Positions 25,075 to 35,080 of a DNA stretch of 64,000 nucleotides are shown here, one piece after another (the first letter of the stretch is position 1; each line of letters opens with the position of its first letter). Made by a program: the position numbers and the translations under genes. A model generated the notes under the pieces. The model did not search any database. It saw nothing but the letters and a program-made list of their open reading frames with translations, and was not told the DNA's origin. Location: positions 1 to 64,000 of the forward strand of contig CAWFPR010000013.1 of the NCBI GenBank assembly GCA_963817635.1, in the 5' to 3' direction. Source of the stretch: CAWFPR01 sp963817635 (GTDB lineage Bacteria > Acidobacteriota > Vicinamibacteria > Vicinamibacterales > 2-12-FULL-66-21).

Positions 25075-25721
25075 CCCGCGCTTCGGTTGAACACGACACC
25101 CAGTACGCGCGTGGATGCCCGGAGGATGGTCAGGGCCTTGTTCACGCGCTCGGCGCTTTCCTTGTAGGGCTCGAGCACGAGGATGGCGCCGTCACACGCA
25201 CGCGCGGCCGCCTCGGGGAATTGCGGCGAGAGCACCGGCGGACAGTCCACGATGACGCAGTCGAACAGCGCGCGCAGGTCTGCGACGGCGCGCTGGGCGC
25301 GCTCGGCGGGGACGCCTCGACCGAGTACGCCGGCCGACATCACGAAGAGCCGCTCGATGCCCGTCCGGTGCACCGCGTGCGCGGCGTCCGCCGTTGGGTC
25401 CGCGGGTCCGGACGGCGGCGCCGCGCCGAGCGAGGGCGCGACGAGCAGCACGCGCCGGCCACTCGACTCGGCGACGAAGCGGGCGAGGCAGCGCGTCAGC
25501 GTGGTGACCCCGGCGGCCGGGCTCGCCGACGACATTGCCACCACCGAACCGTGCCGGGCCGTGCGATCGGCAAAGAGCGCGGCGGCCAGCGAGCGGCATT
25601 CCTCCAGGAATTCGCGCGGCACCTTCCACGTGGAGACATCGACGACCGGCCCGTCCGCGCCGGGCTCGGCGGGAAGCACGTGACGGGCATCGCCGAGGCC
25701 GAGGGAAGATGGGGGCGTCAT
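25071..25721 (-). CDS. CpsD/BY-kinase-like protein with degenerate ATP site
   Basis: The 216-residue protein is in the position of the tyrosine autokinase that partners Wzz. The Walker A motif, usually PGEGKST, reads SPAAGVTTLTR and lacks the essential Lys. The Walker A' motif, usually DADxR, reads LLVAPSLG and lacks both Asp. Walker B (CVIVDCPPVL) is intact. There is no C-terminal Tyr cluster; the protein ends VVFNRSAG. The fold is kept but ATP binding and kinase activity look lost. It overlaps the genes on both sides by 4 bases and may serve as a structural partner of Wzz. Confidence 0.78.
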   Translation of the reverse strand: MTPPSSLGLGDARHVLPAEPGADGPVVDVSTWKVPREFLEECRSLAAALFADRTARHGSVVAMSSASPAAGVTTLTRCLARFVAESSGRRVLLVAPSLGAAPPSGPADPTADAAHAVHRTGIERLFVMSAGVLGRGVPAERAQRAVADLRALFDCVIVDCPPVLSPQFPEAAARACDGAILVLEPYKESAERVNKALTILRASTRVLGVVFNRSAG

Positions 25722-27305
25722 ACGTCGAGTCCGTCCGGGCGCACCACCGGGAACGATGCCAGCAGCGGAAGTCCGAACGTCTCCTGGAGCTGCTCCGGCG
25801 TGCCGACCGAGCGGTCGTTCTGGTCGGCCAGCAGGGCCATGCCGAACGCCATCAGCAGGGACGCCGCGAACGCGACCCCCAGATAGATGCGCGGCCGCGG
25901 CGCGATCGCCTGCAGCGGCAGCGGCGCCTGATCGACGATGCGGAGGTCGTTCAGATCCGACGACTCCATGGCATCGGTGACGCGGGCCTGCTCCTGGTTC
26001 TTGAGATAGATGGCGTACGCCTGCTCCTCGGCGGCGATCTGGCGGCGCGAGTCGTTGATCTTCAGGGCGTTCTGTCCGAGCCGGTCGAGATCCGCGCGAT
26101 ACGCGGCCAGGCTGCCCTCGAGTGCGCGTTCCTGCGCCTGGAGGGCGGCGAGTTCGCTCTGGACCCCGAGCAGCTCCGCCCGCAGGTTCTGGCGGACCGG
26201 ATTGAGCGCCCGGGTCGCCGAACCATCGAGTGTCTTCGGCACGCTCGACTGGATCTGCCGCGCCACTTTGATCTGCTCGTCGATGCCCTGGATCACCTGG
26301 CTGGTCGGCTGGTACTGCTCCAGGAGCTTCACGCGCGACAGTTCGAGCTCGACGAGCCGCTGGTTCACCAGATCGAAGGCCGGGTTCCGGTTGACGTCGG
26401 TGCTGGTGGTGATGGTCTCCGGCTCGGCCGCCATCTGCTCGGGCAGCAGCGTGGCCTTGCGCGAGAGGCGAGCGACGTTCGTGCGCGTGTCCTTCAGTCG
26501 ATCGTCCGTGGCGGCCATCGACGCGAGGATCAGCTTGCGCTGCTCGTCCACCGAATAGACCGAGAGCTGGCGCTCGAGGGCGTCCGCGCTGCCTTCGTGC
26601 GCGCGCAGTTCGTCGGCCATCTTCCGGCTCTGGGCGAGGAAGAACTGCTGCGCACCGGCGGGGGTCTTCTGCGACCGCTGCGCCAGGTACTCGGCGACGA
26701 TCGCGTTGCAGACGTCGCGCGCCAGGAGGGCATCGCTCGAGGTGAACGAAACCTCGATGATGTTCGAGTCCGGGACCACGTTCACGCTCACGCGCCCCTC
26801 CACATCGTCGAGTAGCGCGTAGGATCGGAACATCGCGAGATCTTCGGGCGACGGCCTGGTGCTGATGTGGAGGGCGTAGCGTGTCTCGTTGTAAATCGTG
26901 CGCGCGGTGCCCGGTGATCCAGTCGTAGGTCCGGCGGACGTAGAGGCGCACGTCGCGGACGAAGGTCAGCTTCTCGGGTGAGAGCTCCAGGCGGGTCACC
27001 ACGGGAGCCAGCACGCTCCGGCTCCGGATCCGCTCCATTTCGGTCGTCAGTTCTTCCTTCTGATTGACCTGCCGGAAGAGTGCGGAGCCGTCGGCGGCGG
27101 TGGAGCGGATGGCGTAGTCGGGCACGCGCCGATCGCGGTCGAGCAGCAGGCGGGCGGTCGCCATGTAGGTCGGCGGCATCAGCAGGGTGACGAGCGCGGC
27201 CGGGACGAAGACGGCCAGGAAGACGGTCGCCATCAGCCGCCGCCGGCGCCAGAGCAGCCGCTTGAGGTCGTCGAGACTGTAGAGCTTGAAGAAAGTGTCC
27301 TGCAT
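25718..27305 (-). CDS. Polysaccharide co-polymerase (Wzz/GNVR), frameshifted
   Basis: The N-terminal part (MQDTFFKLYSLDDLKRLLWR, then a membrane helix ATVFLAVFVPAALVTLLMPP) and the long periplasmic coiled-coil part belong to one chain-length regulator. Joining requires removal of one G near 26925, giving YDWITGTARTIYNETRY. The periplasmic region (about residues 180-440) is helical. A Pro-rich segment (LPLQAIAPRPRIYLGVAF) precedes the second membrane helix, as in PCP-2a proteins. It controls EPS chain length together with the CpsD-like protein encoded next. Confidence 0.83.
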
Positions 27306-27315
27306 GGTGCCGTGA

Positions 27316-28083
27316 TCAGTTACCGCCGGTGCGCAGGAAACTGCCGAAATTGTAGTTCAGGCCCATGACGAGCGTGACCGGCAGCACCTTGGAGATGTAC
27401 TGCTCGACGAAGTCGTTGACGCGCGCGATGCGCGTCTTCGGCACGAACACGATGTCGAGCGGCTCGAGCGCGATGTCGTCGCGGCTGCCGATCGCCCCGA
27501 TCGTGGACTGACGCAGGTCGAGCTTCATGATGCGCGGCGTGCCGTTCTCGTTGCGGATCACGAAGACGTTGCGCAGGCTGGCGGTCTTCTTCGTGCCGCC
27601 GGCCTGCAGCATGGCCTGGAGCGTCGTGAGCGGCGCGGTCAGCGGATAGACACCAGCGTTGTTGACTTCACCGCCGATGTAAACGCGCAGATCGGCGAAG
27701 CGCTGGACCAGCACGCTCGCGTCGGCGTTGCGCAGCACGCGTTCCAGCCGCTCGGTGAGGTCCTTCCCAAGTTCTTCCGGTGTCCGGCCCGCCGCGGGGA
27801 GATCACCGGCGAGCGGGAAAGTGATGCGCCCATCCGGGCGAATCGGCAGTTCCTGGGTCAGGTCAGGGTGGAAGAACACCACGACGCGCAACTGGTCGCC
27901 GGCCCGCAGCCTGTAGGTCGTGTCCGTGGCCGCGGCCGGCGCCTGGGCCGTAGCGTGAGGCTCCTGGATGGGGCGTTCCTGCGCGGCCGCGCCAGAGGCG
28001 AGCATCAACAGGGCCGCCAACGGAAGGCCGACTCCGGCGACGCGGAGATGAGTGCGGACGCAGCCGGCCGGCCGCCGCGGCAC
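27316..28083 (-). CDS. Outer-membrane polysaccharide export protein (Wza-like)
   Basis: The 255-residue protein has a Sec signal (VGLPLAALLMLASGAAAQ) without a clear lipobox Cys. It then has the Poly_export domain (YRLRAGDQLRVVVFFHPDLT, PDGRITFPLAGDLPAAGRTP) and one SLBB domain (VYIGGEVNNAGVYPLTAPLT). The C-terminal YISKVLPVTLVMGLNYNFGS could be the outer-membrane helix. I chose GTG 28083, 2 bases after the upstream stop, because the longer start adds only arginine-rich shadow sequence. It is shorter than E. coli Wza (about 380 residues), so it has fewer SLBB repeats. Confidence 0.85.
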   Translation of the reverse strand: MPRRPAGCVRTHLRVAGVGLPLAALLMLASGAAAQERPIQEPHATAQAPAAATDTTYRLRAGDQLRVVVFFHPDLTQELPIRPDGRITFPLAGDLPAAGRTPEELGKDLTERLERVLRNADASVLVQRFADLRVYIGGEVNNAGVYPLTAPLTTLQAMLQAGGTKKTASLRNVFVIRNENGTPRIMKLDLRQSTIGAIGSRDDIALEPLDIVFVPKTRIARVNDFVEQYISKVLPVTLVMGLNYNFGSFLRTGGN

Positions 28084-28085
28084 CG

Positions 28086-29015
28086 CTACCAGGCCCCATG
28101 ACGCGAGAGTACCGCGTTGACCGTGAGCAGCGAGATTTTCACATCGAGCAACAGGCTCCTGTTGCGCACGTATTCGACGTCCCATCGGATCATCTGCTGG
28201 AAGCTGTTGCTGTTGCGGCCGCTCACCTGAGCGAGCCCGGTCAGACCGGGACGGACCGCGAACTTCAGCAACTGAAGGCCCTCATAATACTTCAAGCACT
28301 CGTACAGTTCCGGCCGCGGGCCGACGAGCGCGATGTCCCCCTTCAGCAGGTTCCAGAAGTTCGGAAGCTCATCCAGCGATGACATCCGCAGCCAACGGCC
28401 GAGCCGGGTCACCCGCGGATCGTCCGGCGTCTTCAGATCGCGAAGCTCGAGCGTCTTGACCTGCGCGGGAGAGAATTCGTAGCGATACAGCTCAGGAAAG
28501 CGCTCCTTTGCATCGACGTATAGCGTGCGAACCTTCAGCAGCGTGAACGGCTCGAGGCCCTTGCCCACCCGCCGCTGGCGGAAGATCGCGGGCCCCGGCG
28601 AATCCAGCCTGACCGCGAGGATCATCAGCAGCATGATCGGCGCAGTGAGGATCAGCGCGGTCGTGGCGATGAGAATGTCGGCCAGACGGGCCAGGATCCG
28701 CCGCAGACTGCTGACCGGGTGCTGCAGCCCGGCGGCGGCCACTTCCCGCGCGAACGCCTCGGCGATGACCGGGTCAACGAGTGGAGGCAGTGTGGCGGGC
28801 GTGTTGACCTGTGGCTGAATGGACCGGGACTGCCGCTCACGAGTCGCGCGAACGTATCTGGGCGGATCGTCGTTGGGAATGGCGACTGGTGCCCGAAGGG
28901 ACTTTGCTTTGAGCTTGCGTTTGCGATTCTTGCCGGTTCCCGGGGTCGTTCTCTTCAACAGCAGCGCTGCTTGCTGCTGTTCGCGCACACGTGCGCTCCC
29001 GGAGCTTCGATTCAT
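28086..29015 (-). CDS. Polyprenyl-phosphate sugar-1-phosphate transferase (WbaP/ExoY-type)
   Basis: This enzyme starts the repeat unit by moving a hexose-1-phosphate onto undecaprenyl phosphate. The 309-residue protein has a basic N-terminus, then one membrane helix (ILIATTALILTAPIMLLMIL). The catalytic domain has DSPGPAIFRQRRVGKGLEPF, SLDELPNFWNLLKGDIALVG followed by PRPELYE, and KFAVRPGLTGLAQVSGR. It lacks the five-helix N-terminal domain of WbaP, so it is a short ExoY/WecP-like form. The ATG at 29015 has GGAGGGA upstream. It is the first gene of the EPS operon. Confidence 0.87.
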   Translation of the reverse strand: MNRSSGSARVREQQQAALLLKRTTPGTGKNRKRKLKAKSLRAPVAIPNDDPPRYVRATRERQSRSIQPQVNTPATLPPLVDPVIAEAFAREVAAAGLQHPVSSLRRILARLADILIATTALILTAPIMLLMILAVRLDSPGPAIFRQRRVGKGLEPFTLLKVRTLYVDAKERFPELYRYEFSPAQVKTLELRDLKTPDDPRVTRLGRWLRMSSLDELPNFWNLLKGDIALVGPRPELYECLKYYEGLQLLKFAVRPGLTGLAQVSGRNSNSFQQMIRWDVEYVRNRSLLLDVKISLLTVNAVLSRHGAW

Positions 29016-29089
29016 CGGTCCCTCCTCCGATGTCTGTTGGCGCCTGCGGTGTTGCGGCTCTGACTTGCGCAGCCGATAAAACGTGATTT

Positions 29090-29105
29090 TGCAAAATGCC
29101 GACCA
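29090..29105 (-). promoter_or_regulatory. Sigma-54-like (-24/-12) promoter of the EPS operon
   Basis: The minus strand reads TGGTCGGCATTTTGCA, with GG and GC separated by 10 bases and matches at T1 G2 G3 G7 and TTGCA of the consensus TGGCACG-N4-TTGCA. The predicted start lies about 64 bases before the sugar transferase ATG. The upstream stretch to 29475 could hold an enhancer. Confidence 0.55.
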
Positions 29106-29475
29106 CGCTGCGTCGCCAAGTTCCGGGATGAACGGACACATGAGTCCGCGATTGGTCCGATTTTGTTCTGCCGGATGGATAACTTCGCGGAGTGTCTCGC
29201 GCTCTCGAACGCCGCCTCGGCGCGATCGGCGTCGGCGACCGTGCGGATCGCGACATGCAACCGCTCGTCAGCAGGGGCGGCGACTTGACTCACTGCCGCG
29301 CAGCAGGTACAAATCAGCCCCTCGCACGGCAACGCCCGACCGGAACGGCAATCGACCGGTGCGGCGCACGAGCGTTCGCGGTTGACTTGCCTTCGGGTCC
29401 TCTTGTGATCATCTGATTGTCGATGTCGCTGATGGACGCCTGCGGGCGGTGGCCCTGACCGGAGAAGGGACAACG
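29106..29475. other. Divergent intergenic region between the two sugar operons
   Basis: No gene is supported in these 370 bases. They separate the leftward EPS operon from the rightward CDP-sugar operon and must hold the promoter of the latter. I found no confident -35/-10 or -24/-12 element facing right. Confidence 0.45.
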
Positions 29476-30760
29476 GTGGAGCCGACTTTAGAGCACGAGA
29501 GCCATCCGGCCCCGGCGGCGCCGGACGGCACGAACGCAGGCTGCCGGTTCTGTGGTGCAGCCAACCTCGCGGTCGTTCTCGATCTCAGTGTGTCCCCGCC
29601 GTCCAACAAACTGGTCGCACCCGCCAGGCGGCGTCTACGTCGAGCCGTTCTATCCGCTGTGCCTGCGTGTCTGCGAGGCGTGCCGCCTGGTGCAGGTGGA
29701 CGACTACGTGAGTCCGTCGGAGCTGTTCAGCGACTATCTGTACTTCTCCTCGTACTCGGAGATCTGGCTCGCGCACGCCCGCGCGTTCGCCGAGATGGCC
29801 TGCGCCCGCTTCAACCTGGGGCCGTCGAGCCACGTCGTCGAACTCGCCAGCAACGACGGCTACCTGCTCCAGCATTTCGTGGCGCGTGCCATTCCGGTGC
29901 TCGGCGTCGAGCCGGCTGCCAACGTCGCGGCGAAAGCGGTGGAGAAGGGCATTCCGACCGTCACCGAATTCTTCGGCGAGCGCACCGCGCGGTCGCTGCT
30001 GGCCGCGGGCCACGCGGCTGACCTCCTCGTGGCGAACAACGTGCTGGCGCACGTGCCGGATCTGAACGGGTTCGTGGCAGGCATCCGGACGCTGCTCAAG
30101 CCGGCCGGCGTGGCGACGCTCGAGTTCTCGCACGTGCTGCGGATGATCGAGAAGCACCAGTTCGACAGCATCTACCACGAGCACTTTTCGTATTTTTCGC
30201 TGCGCGTCGCGATGCGGATCTTCGCGGCGCACGGCCTGGCGATCTTCGACGTCGACGAACTGCCCACCCACGGCGGCTCGCTGCGGATCTATGCCGCGCG
30301 GGTCGAGGCCGGCCGGCCCGTCTCGCCCCGGATTGCCGCAATCTTCGCCGAGGAGGACGCCGCGGGGCTGGACGCCGTGGCCTGCTATCGCACCTTCGCC
30401 GCCGATGTCGAAGCGGTGAAGCGGGACCTGCTCGAACTGCTGATCGCGGCGAAGCGGGCGGGCAAGTCGATTGTCGGCTACGGCGCGGCCGCAAAGGGCA
30501 ACACGCTCCTGAACTACTGCGGTATCAGGACGGACTTCCTCGACTACGTGGCGGACCGCAGCCCGCACAAGCAGGGACTGCTGCTGCCCGGCACGCGCAT
30601 TCCCGTCGTCGATCCGGCGCGCATCTCCGAGACACGTCCGGATTTCGTCCTGGTCCTCGCGTGGAACCTGTTCGAGGAGGTGCGGCAGCAGCTCGCGGAC
30701 GTCAGCACGTGGGGAGGGAAGTTCATCGTTCCGCTGCCGACGCCGGTGGCACGCGACTGA
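29476..30760 (+). CDS. Nucleotide-sugar C-methyltransferase (SAM-dependent) 1, frameshifted
   Basis: The protein has three parts. The Zn-binding N-terminal domain (CRFCGAANLAVVLDLSVSPP and LRVCEACRLVQVDDYV) gives a CxxC...CxxC pattern. The SAM-binding domain has HVVELASNDGYLLQHF and LLVANNVLAHVPDLNGFVAG. The C-terminal domain contains IVGYGAAAKGNTLLNYCGI. This is the layout of TylC3/NovU-type sugar C-methyltransferases. One base break near 29625 joins the N-terminal Zn domain to the rest. The GTG at 29476 has GAAGGGA upstream. Together with rfbF and rfbG it implies a C-methylated CDP-deoxyhexose. Confidence 0.83.
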
Positions 30761-30779
30761 TGAGAACACGGGACGCGGC

Positions 30780-31709
30780 GTGACCGGGACTCGCCTTCTG
30801 GTGACGGGAGCGAGCGGCTTCGTTGGCAGACATTGCCTGCCGCTGCTCGCGCGACCCGGGCTCGCCGTGCACGCCACAACCAGGTCGTCGCCCGGGCTGC
30901 CGTACCCGGGTGTCACGTGGCACGCGCTCGATTTACGCGATCCGGCGGCCGCTGCCGCGATCGTCGAACGCGTGCAGCCGACACACCTGCTGCACCTGGC
31001 CTGGGATGTCGCGCCCGGCGCGTGGGCGCATTCTCCGGCGCACGTCGACTGGGCGGTGTCGGGCCTGGCGCTGCTGCGGGCGTTCATCGACGCCGGCGGT
31101 CAACGCGCGGTCTGTGCCGGCAGTTGCGCAGAGGACCACTGGCGACCCGGTATCTGCTCCGAGGACACCACGCCGACGACGCCGGCGACGCTCTACGGCG
31201 CGTCGAAGCGGGCGCTGGGCCTGCTGGCCGAGTCCTACGCCCGCGCTCGCGGCGCGTCGCTCGCCTGGGCACGCATCTTCTTCGTCTACGGGCCCCACGA
31301 GCCCGACGGGCGCCTCGTTCCGACTGTGGTGCGGTCCCTTCTCGCGGGCGACGTGGCGCCCTGCACCGAGGGCACACAGCAGCGTGATTTCCTGTACGTC
31401 GGCGACGTCGCCGACGCGCTCGTCGCGCTGCTCTGGAGCGACGCCGCCGGGACGTTCAACATCGGATCGGGCGAGGCGGTCGCCGTCCGCGACCTCGCGC
31501 TGCGGATTGCCGCGAAGCTCGGAGGGCGGCACCTGCTCGCGTTCGGGGCCCGTCGCACGGCGGACGACGAGCCGGCGCTCGTCGTTGCCGATATCGCCCG
31601 GCTCCGGGGCCTCGGGTGGGCGCCCCGTCACACGCTCGACTCCGGCCTCGACTCGACGATCGCCTGGTGGCGAACCGCCATCGTCGGGCAGGAAGCGGGC
31701 TACCCGTGA
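30780..31709 (+). CDS. NAD-dependent epimerase/reductase (SDR)
   Basis: The 309-residue extended SDR starts with GTG and reads TRLLVTGASGFVGRHCLPLL. It has CAGSCAEDHW, the catalytic LYGASKRALG (Tyr and Lys) and QQRDFLYVGDVADALVALLW. It probably reduces the 4-keto group or epimerises the CDP-sugar after C-methylation. Its stop overlaps the next start (GTGA), so it is coupled to the flavoprotein gene. Confidence 0.85.
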   Translation: MTGTRLLVTGASGFVGRHCLPLLARPGLAVHATTRSSPGLPYPGVTWHALDLRDPAAAAAIVERVQPTHLLHLAWDVAPGAWAHSPAHVDWAVSGLALLRAFIDAGGQRAVCAGSCAEDHWRPGICSEDTTPTTPATLYGASKRALGLLAESYARARGASLAWARIFFVYGPHEPDGRLVPTVVRSLLAGDVAPCTEGTQQRDFLYVGDVADALVALLWSDAAGTFNIGSGEAVAVRDLALRIAAKLGGRHLLAFGARRTADDEPALVVADIARLRGLGWAPRHTLDSGLDSTIAWWRTAIVGQEAGYP

Positions 31710-33113
31710 CGCGCATCGCCATCCTCGGAGCCGGCATGGCGGGAGCCGGGGCCGTCCACCGGCTGCAGGCCGAGGGCCTGCGCCCGGTCGTGTACCAGAA
31801 GCGCCCGTACGTCGGCGGACACGCGGCCTCCTTCCACCATCCCGGCGGATTCGTCTTCGACGACGGCCCTCACATTTCGTTCACGTCGGATCCGAGGATC
31901 AAGGATCTGTTCGCCGCCAACGTCAATCAGGCGTTCGAGACCTTCACCGCGGAGGTCAACAACTACTGGCAGGGCTACTGGATCCGGCACCCCGCCCAGT
32001 CGAACCTGTACGGCCTGCCGGTCGACCTCGTCGTCCGAATCCTCATGGATCTGATCGACGCCCGGTCGCGCGAGCCCGGGGACGTGGCCTCGTACGCCGA
32101 GTGGCTGGTGGCCACCTACGGCCGCACGTTCGCCGAGACGTTCCCGATGCAATACGGGCTGAAGTATCACACCACGGCGGCGTCGAACATGACGACCGAC
32201 TGGCTCGGCCCGCGCATGTATCGTCCGAGTGTCGAAGAGGCGCTGCGCAGCGCGCTGGCGCCGCCAGCAGGGCAGTGTGCACTACGTCAGCGATTTCCGG
32301 TATCCGTCGCGCAACGGGTTCGTCAGCTATCTCGAGCCGTTCCTCCGCGTCGCCGACGTCCGGCTCGAGCGGCCGGTGGCGCGGATCGAGCCGACCACCC
32401 GGACGCTGCATTTCGCCGACGGCTCGACAGCCGACTACGACGCGCTGATCAGCTCGGCGCCGCTACCGGATCTGATCGCGACGATCGAGGGCGCGCCCGC
32501 CGATGTGCGGGCGGCCGCCGGCCGGCTGGCGTGCACGACCTGCGTGGTCGTGAACCTCGGCGTGGGCCGCGCCGATCTCTCGGCCGCGCACTGGTCGTAC
32601 TTCTACGACGCCGACGTGTCGTTCACGCGGCTGAGCTTTCCCCACATGTTCTCGCCGCACAACGCGCCGCCTGGCGCCGGCAGCATCCAGGCGGAGCTCT
32701 ACTACTCGAACAAATACCGGCCGCTCGATCGCACGCCCGAGTCGTGCATCGAGCCGGTGATCGCCGACCTCCGCCGCTGCGGCGTCCTGCGCGACGACGA
32801 CCGCATCCTGCTCCGGAGCGCCTCGCTCGTGCCGTTTGCGAATGTCATCTTCGATCTCGATCGTCCCGACGCGCTCAGGACCGTGCAGGCGTATCTGGAC
32901 GATGTCGGCATCGCCAGTTGCGGCCGCTACGGCGAGTGGGGCTATCACTGGACCGACGAGTCGTTCACGAGCGGCGAGCGCGCGGCCACGAGGGTGCTCG
33001 ATCGCCTGGCGCAGCACGCGGCGAGGCGACCCGCGCCGGCCGCAATCGGACAGGACGACGGCAGAGCGCCGGCGCTCCTGCCGGGCGCTGCCGCAGGAGA
33101 CAACGCTCGATGA
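31706..33113 (+). CDS. FAD-dependent amine-oxidase-like flavoprotein, frameshifted
   Basis: The N-terminal ADP-binding motif is RIAILGAGMAGAGAVHRLQA, followed by KRPYVGGHAASFHHPGGFVF. This resembles protoporphyrinogen oxidase-like and UDP-galactopyranose mutase-like flavoproteins. One extra G near 32272 splits it; removal gives LAPPAGSVHYVSDFRYPSRN. The C-terminal half reads ADYDALISSAPLPDLIATIE and GIASCGRYGEWGYHWTDES. Flavoproteins of this group in EPS loci have no settled reaction. It may redox-modify the CDP-sugar. The GTG start overlaps the preceding stop and the stop overlaps rfbF. Confidence 0.75.
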
Positions 33114-33883
33114 AAGTCGTGATTCTGGCGGGAGGCATGGGCAGCCGGCTGGCCGAAGAAACCGTCGCCCGGCCGAAACCGATGGTCGAGATCGGCGGGA
33201 AGCCCATCCTCTGGCACATCATGAACCTCTACGCGGCCTTCGGCCACAACGAGTTCCTGATCGCCTGCGGCTACAAGGGCGAGGTGATCCGGGAGTACTT
33301 CCACCTGTTCGCGATCCGCAACAGCGACTACCAGTTGAACCTGCGCGACGGTTCGCTGGTGCTGCTCGATGCCCGGGCCCCGGACTGGAAGGTCGGCGTC
33401 GTGGACACCGGCATGAGCACGATGACCGGGGGCCGGCTGCGCCGGCTGCGGCACCTGGTGGGTGGCGAGACCTTCATGCTCACCTACGGAGACGGCCTCG
33501 GCGACGTCGATATCGGCGCCGTGCTGGCTTTTCACAAGCGGCACGGCCGTCTGGCCACGGTGACGGCGGTGCGGCCGCCGGCCCGGTTCGGCGGGCTGTC
33601 GATCGACGACGACGTGGTCCGCGAGTTCTCCGAGAAGCCGCAGACCGGCGAAGGCTGGATCAACGGCGGGTTCTTCGTCTTCGAGCCGCAGGTGATCGAC
33701 TACATCGCCGGCGATACGACGATCCTCGAACGGGATCCGCTGGAACGCCTGAGCCAGGAGCGTCAGCTCATGGCATACAGGCACGAAGGGTTCTGGCAGC
33801 CCATGGACACCATTCGCGATCGCCAGCTGCTCGAGCACATGTGGGCTTCCGGGGAGGCGCCGTGGCGCGTGTGGAAATCATAG
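33110..33883 (+). CDS. rfbF: Glucose-1-phosphate cytidylyltransferase
   Basis: It makes CDP-glucose from CTP and glucose-1-phosphate. The 257-residue protein begins MKVVILAGGMGSRLAEETVA, with RPKPMVEIGGKPILWHIMNL and FMLTYGDGLGDVDIGAVLAF. The C-terminal part has GGFFVFEPQVIDYIAGDTTI and HEGFWQPMDTIRDRQLLEHM. This is near-identical in pattern to RfbF/DdhA. The length and all motifs are complete. It overlaps the flavoprotein stop (ATGA). Confidence 0.92.
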   Translation: MKVVILAGGMGSRLAEETVARPKPMVEIGGKPILWHIMNLYAAFGHNEFLIACGYKGEVIREYFHLFAIRNSDYQLNLRDGSLVLLDARAPDWKVGVVDTGMSTMTGGRLRRLRHLVGGETFMLTYGDGLGDVDIGAVLAFHKRHGRLATVTAVRPPARFGGLSIDDDVVREFSEKPQTGEGWINGGFFVFEPQVIDYIAGDTTILERDPLERLSQERQLMAYRHEGFWQPMDTIRDRQLLEHMWASGEAPWRVWKS

Positions 33884-33933
33884 GCGGCGGCGGAGTCCGC
33901 CGCACGCCGGGAGAGTGGAACCAGGAACAGCCG

Positions 33934-35070
33934 ATGCGTGAACCGTTCGACGGCTTCTACCGCGGCAAGAACGTGCTGGTCACCGGCCACACGGGATTCA
34001 AGGGCTCGTGGCTCGCGCTGTGGCTCACGAAGCTCGGGGCGCGCGTGGTGGGTTACGCGCTCGATCCGCCATCGGAGCCCAGCAACTTTGTTGCGTGCCG
34101 GCTGTCGCACGCGGTCGTCGATCTGCGCGGCGACGTCCGCGACGGGGGCCTCGTGGCGCGCGCGCTCCGCGAGCATTCGCCCGACATCGTCTTTCACCTC
34201 GCGGCCCAGTCGCTCGTCCGGCGGTCCTTCGACCTGCCGGCCGACACGTTCGGCGTCAACCTGATGGGCACGGTCAACGTGCTCGACGCGGCGGTTCGCA
34301 CCGGCAGTGTCCAGGCGGCCGTCATCATTACCAGCGACAAGTGCTATCGGAATCAGGAGTGGCCGTGGGGCTACCGCGAGACCGACGTCCTTGGCGGCAG
34401 CGACCCGTACAGCGCCAGCAAGGGCTGCGCGGAGCTGGCGGTCGCGAGTTACCAGGATCCGGCGGTCCAGCGCCGGCTCGATCGTGACCGGACGCTGCCG
34501 ATTGCTTCGGTGCGTGCCGGCAACGTCGTGGGCGGGGGAGACTGGGCAGTCGATCGCCTGGTGCCGGATATCGCCCGGGCGGTTTCGCTCGGGTCGCACA
34601 TCACCATCCGTCAGCCTGGTGCGACGCGTCCCTGGCAGCACGTCCTCGAGCCGTTGAGCGGTTACCTGTGGCTCGGACGCCTGCTGGCCGAGCACGGCCT
34701 GGAGTACGCCGAGCCCTGGAACTTCGGACCGAATGGCGGGGATCCGGTCACCGTTGGCGCCCTGGTCGCGCGCGTGCTCGAGCGCTGGGCGCCGCCGCGG
34801 ACGCGGCTGATACTCGAGCCCGAAAACAACGGGACCGAGTCCGTCCTCCTGCACCTCGATTGCAGCAAGGTCCAGCACCGGCTCGGATGGCGGCTCGCGT
34901 GGACCGTGGACGATACCGTGGACGCCATCGTCGCCTGGTACCGCACGTATCTGGCGGACCCGGCGGCCGACATGACGCCGTACGCCCTGCAACAGATTGA
35001 TGAGTACACCACTCGGGCCGCAGAGCAGCACCTCTCCTGGTCGCGTGCCACGGCGTCGTCGCCAGCGTGA
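33934..35070 (+). CDS. rfbG: CDP-glucose 4,6-dehydratase
   Basis: It converts CDP-glucose to CDP-4-keto-6-deoxyglucose, the entry to CDP-linked deoxysugars. The 378-residue SDR has NVLVTGHTGFKGSWLALWL, VIITSDKCYRNQEWPWGYRE, the catalytic SDPYSASKGCAELAVASYQD and WQHVLEPLSGYLWLGRLL. I placed the start at ATG 33934 (MREPFDGFYRGKNVLVTG) with AGGA upstream. It follows rfbF as in Salmonella and Yersinia CDP-sugar loci and is intact. Confidence 0.91.
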   Translation: MREPFDGFYRGKNVLVTGHTGFKGSWLALWLTKLGARVVGYALDPPSEPSNFVACRLSHAVVDLRGDVRDGGLVARALREHSPDIVFHLAAQSLVRRSFDLPADTFGVNLMGTVNVLDAAVRTGSVQAAVIITSDKCYRNQEWPWGYRETDVLGGSDPYSASKGCAELAVASYQDPAVQRRLDRDRTLPIASVRAGNVVGGGDWAVDRLVPDIARAVSLGSHITIRQPGATRPWQHVLEPLSGYLWLGRLLAEHGLEYAEPWNFGPNGGDPVTVGALVARVLERWAPPRTRLILEPENNGTESVLLHLDCSKVQHRLGWRLAWTVDDTVDAIVAWYRTYLADPAADMTPYALQQIDEYTTRAAEQHLSWSRATASSPA

Positions 35071-35080
35071 GGAGAGACGG

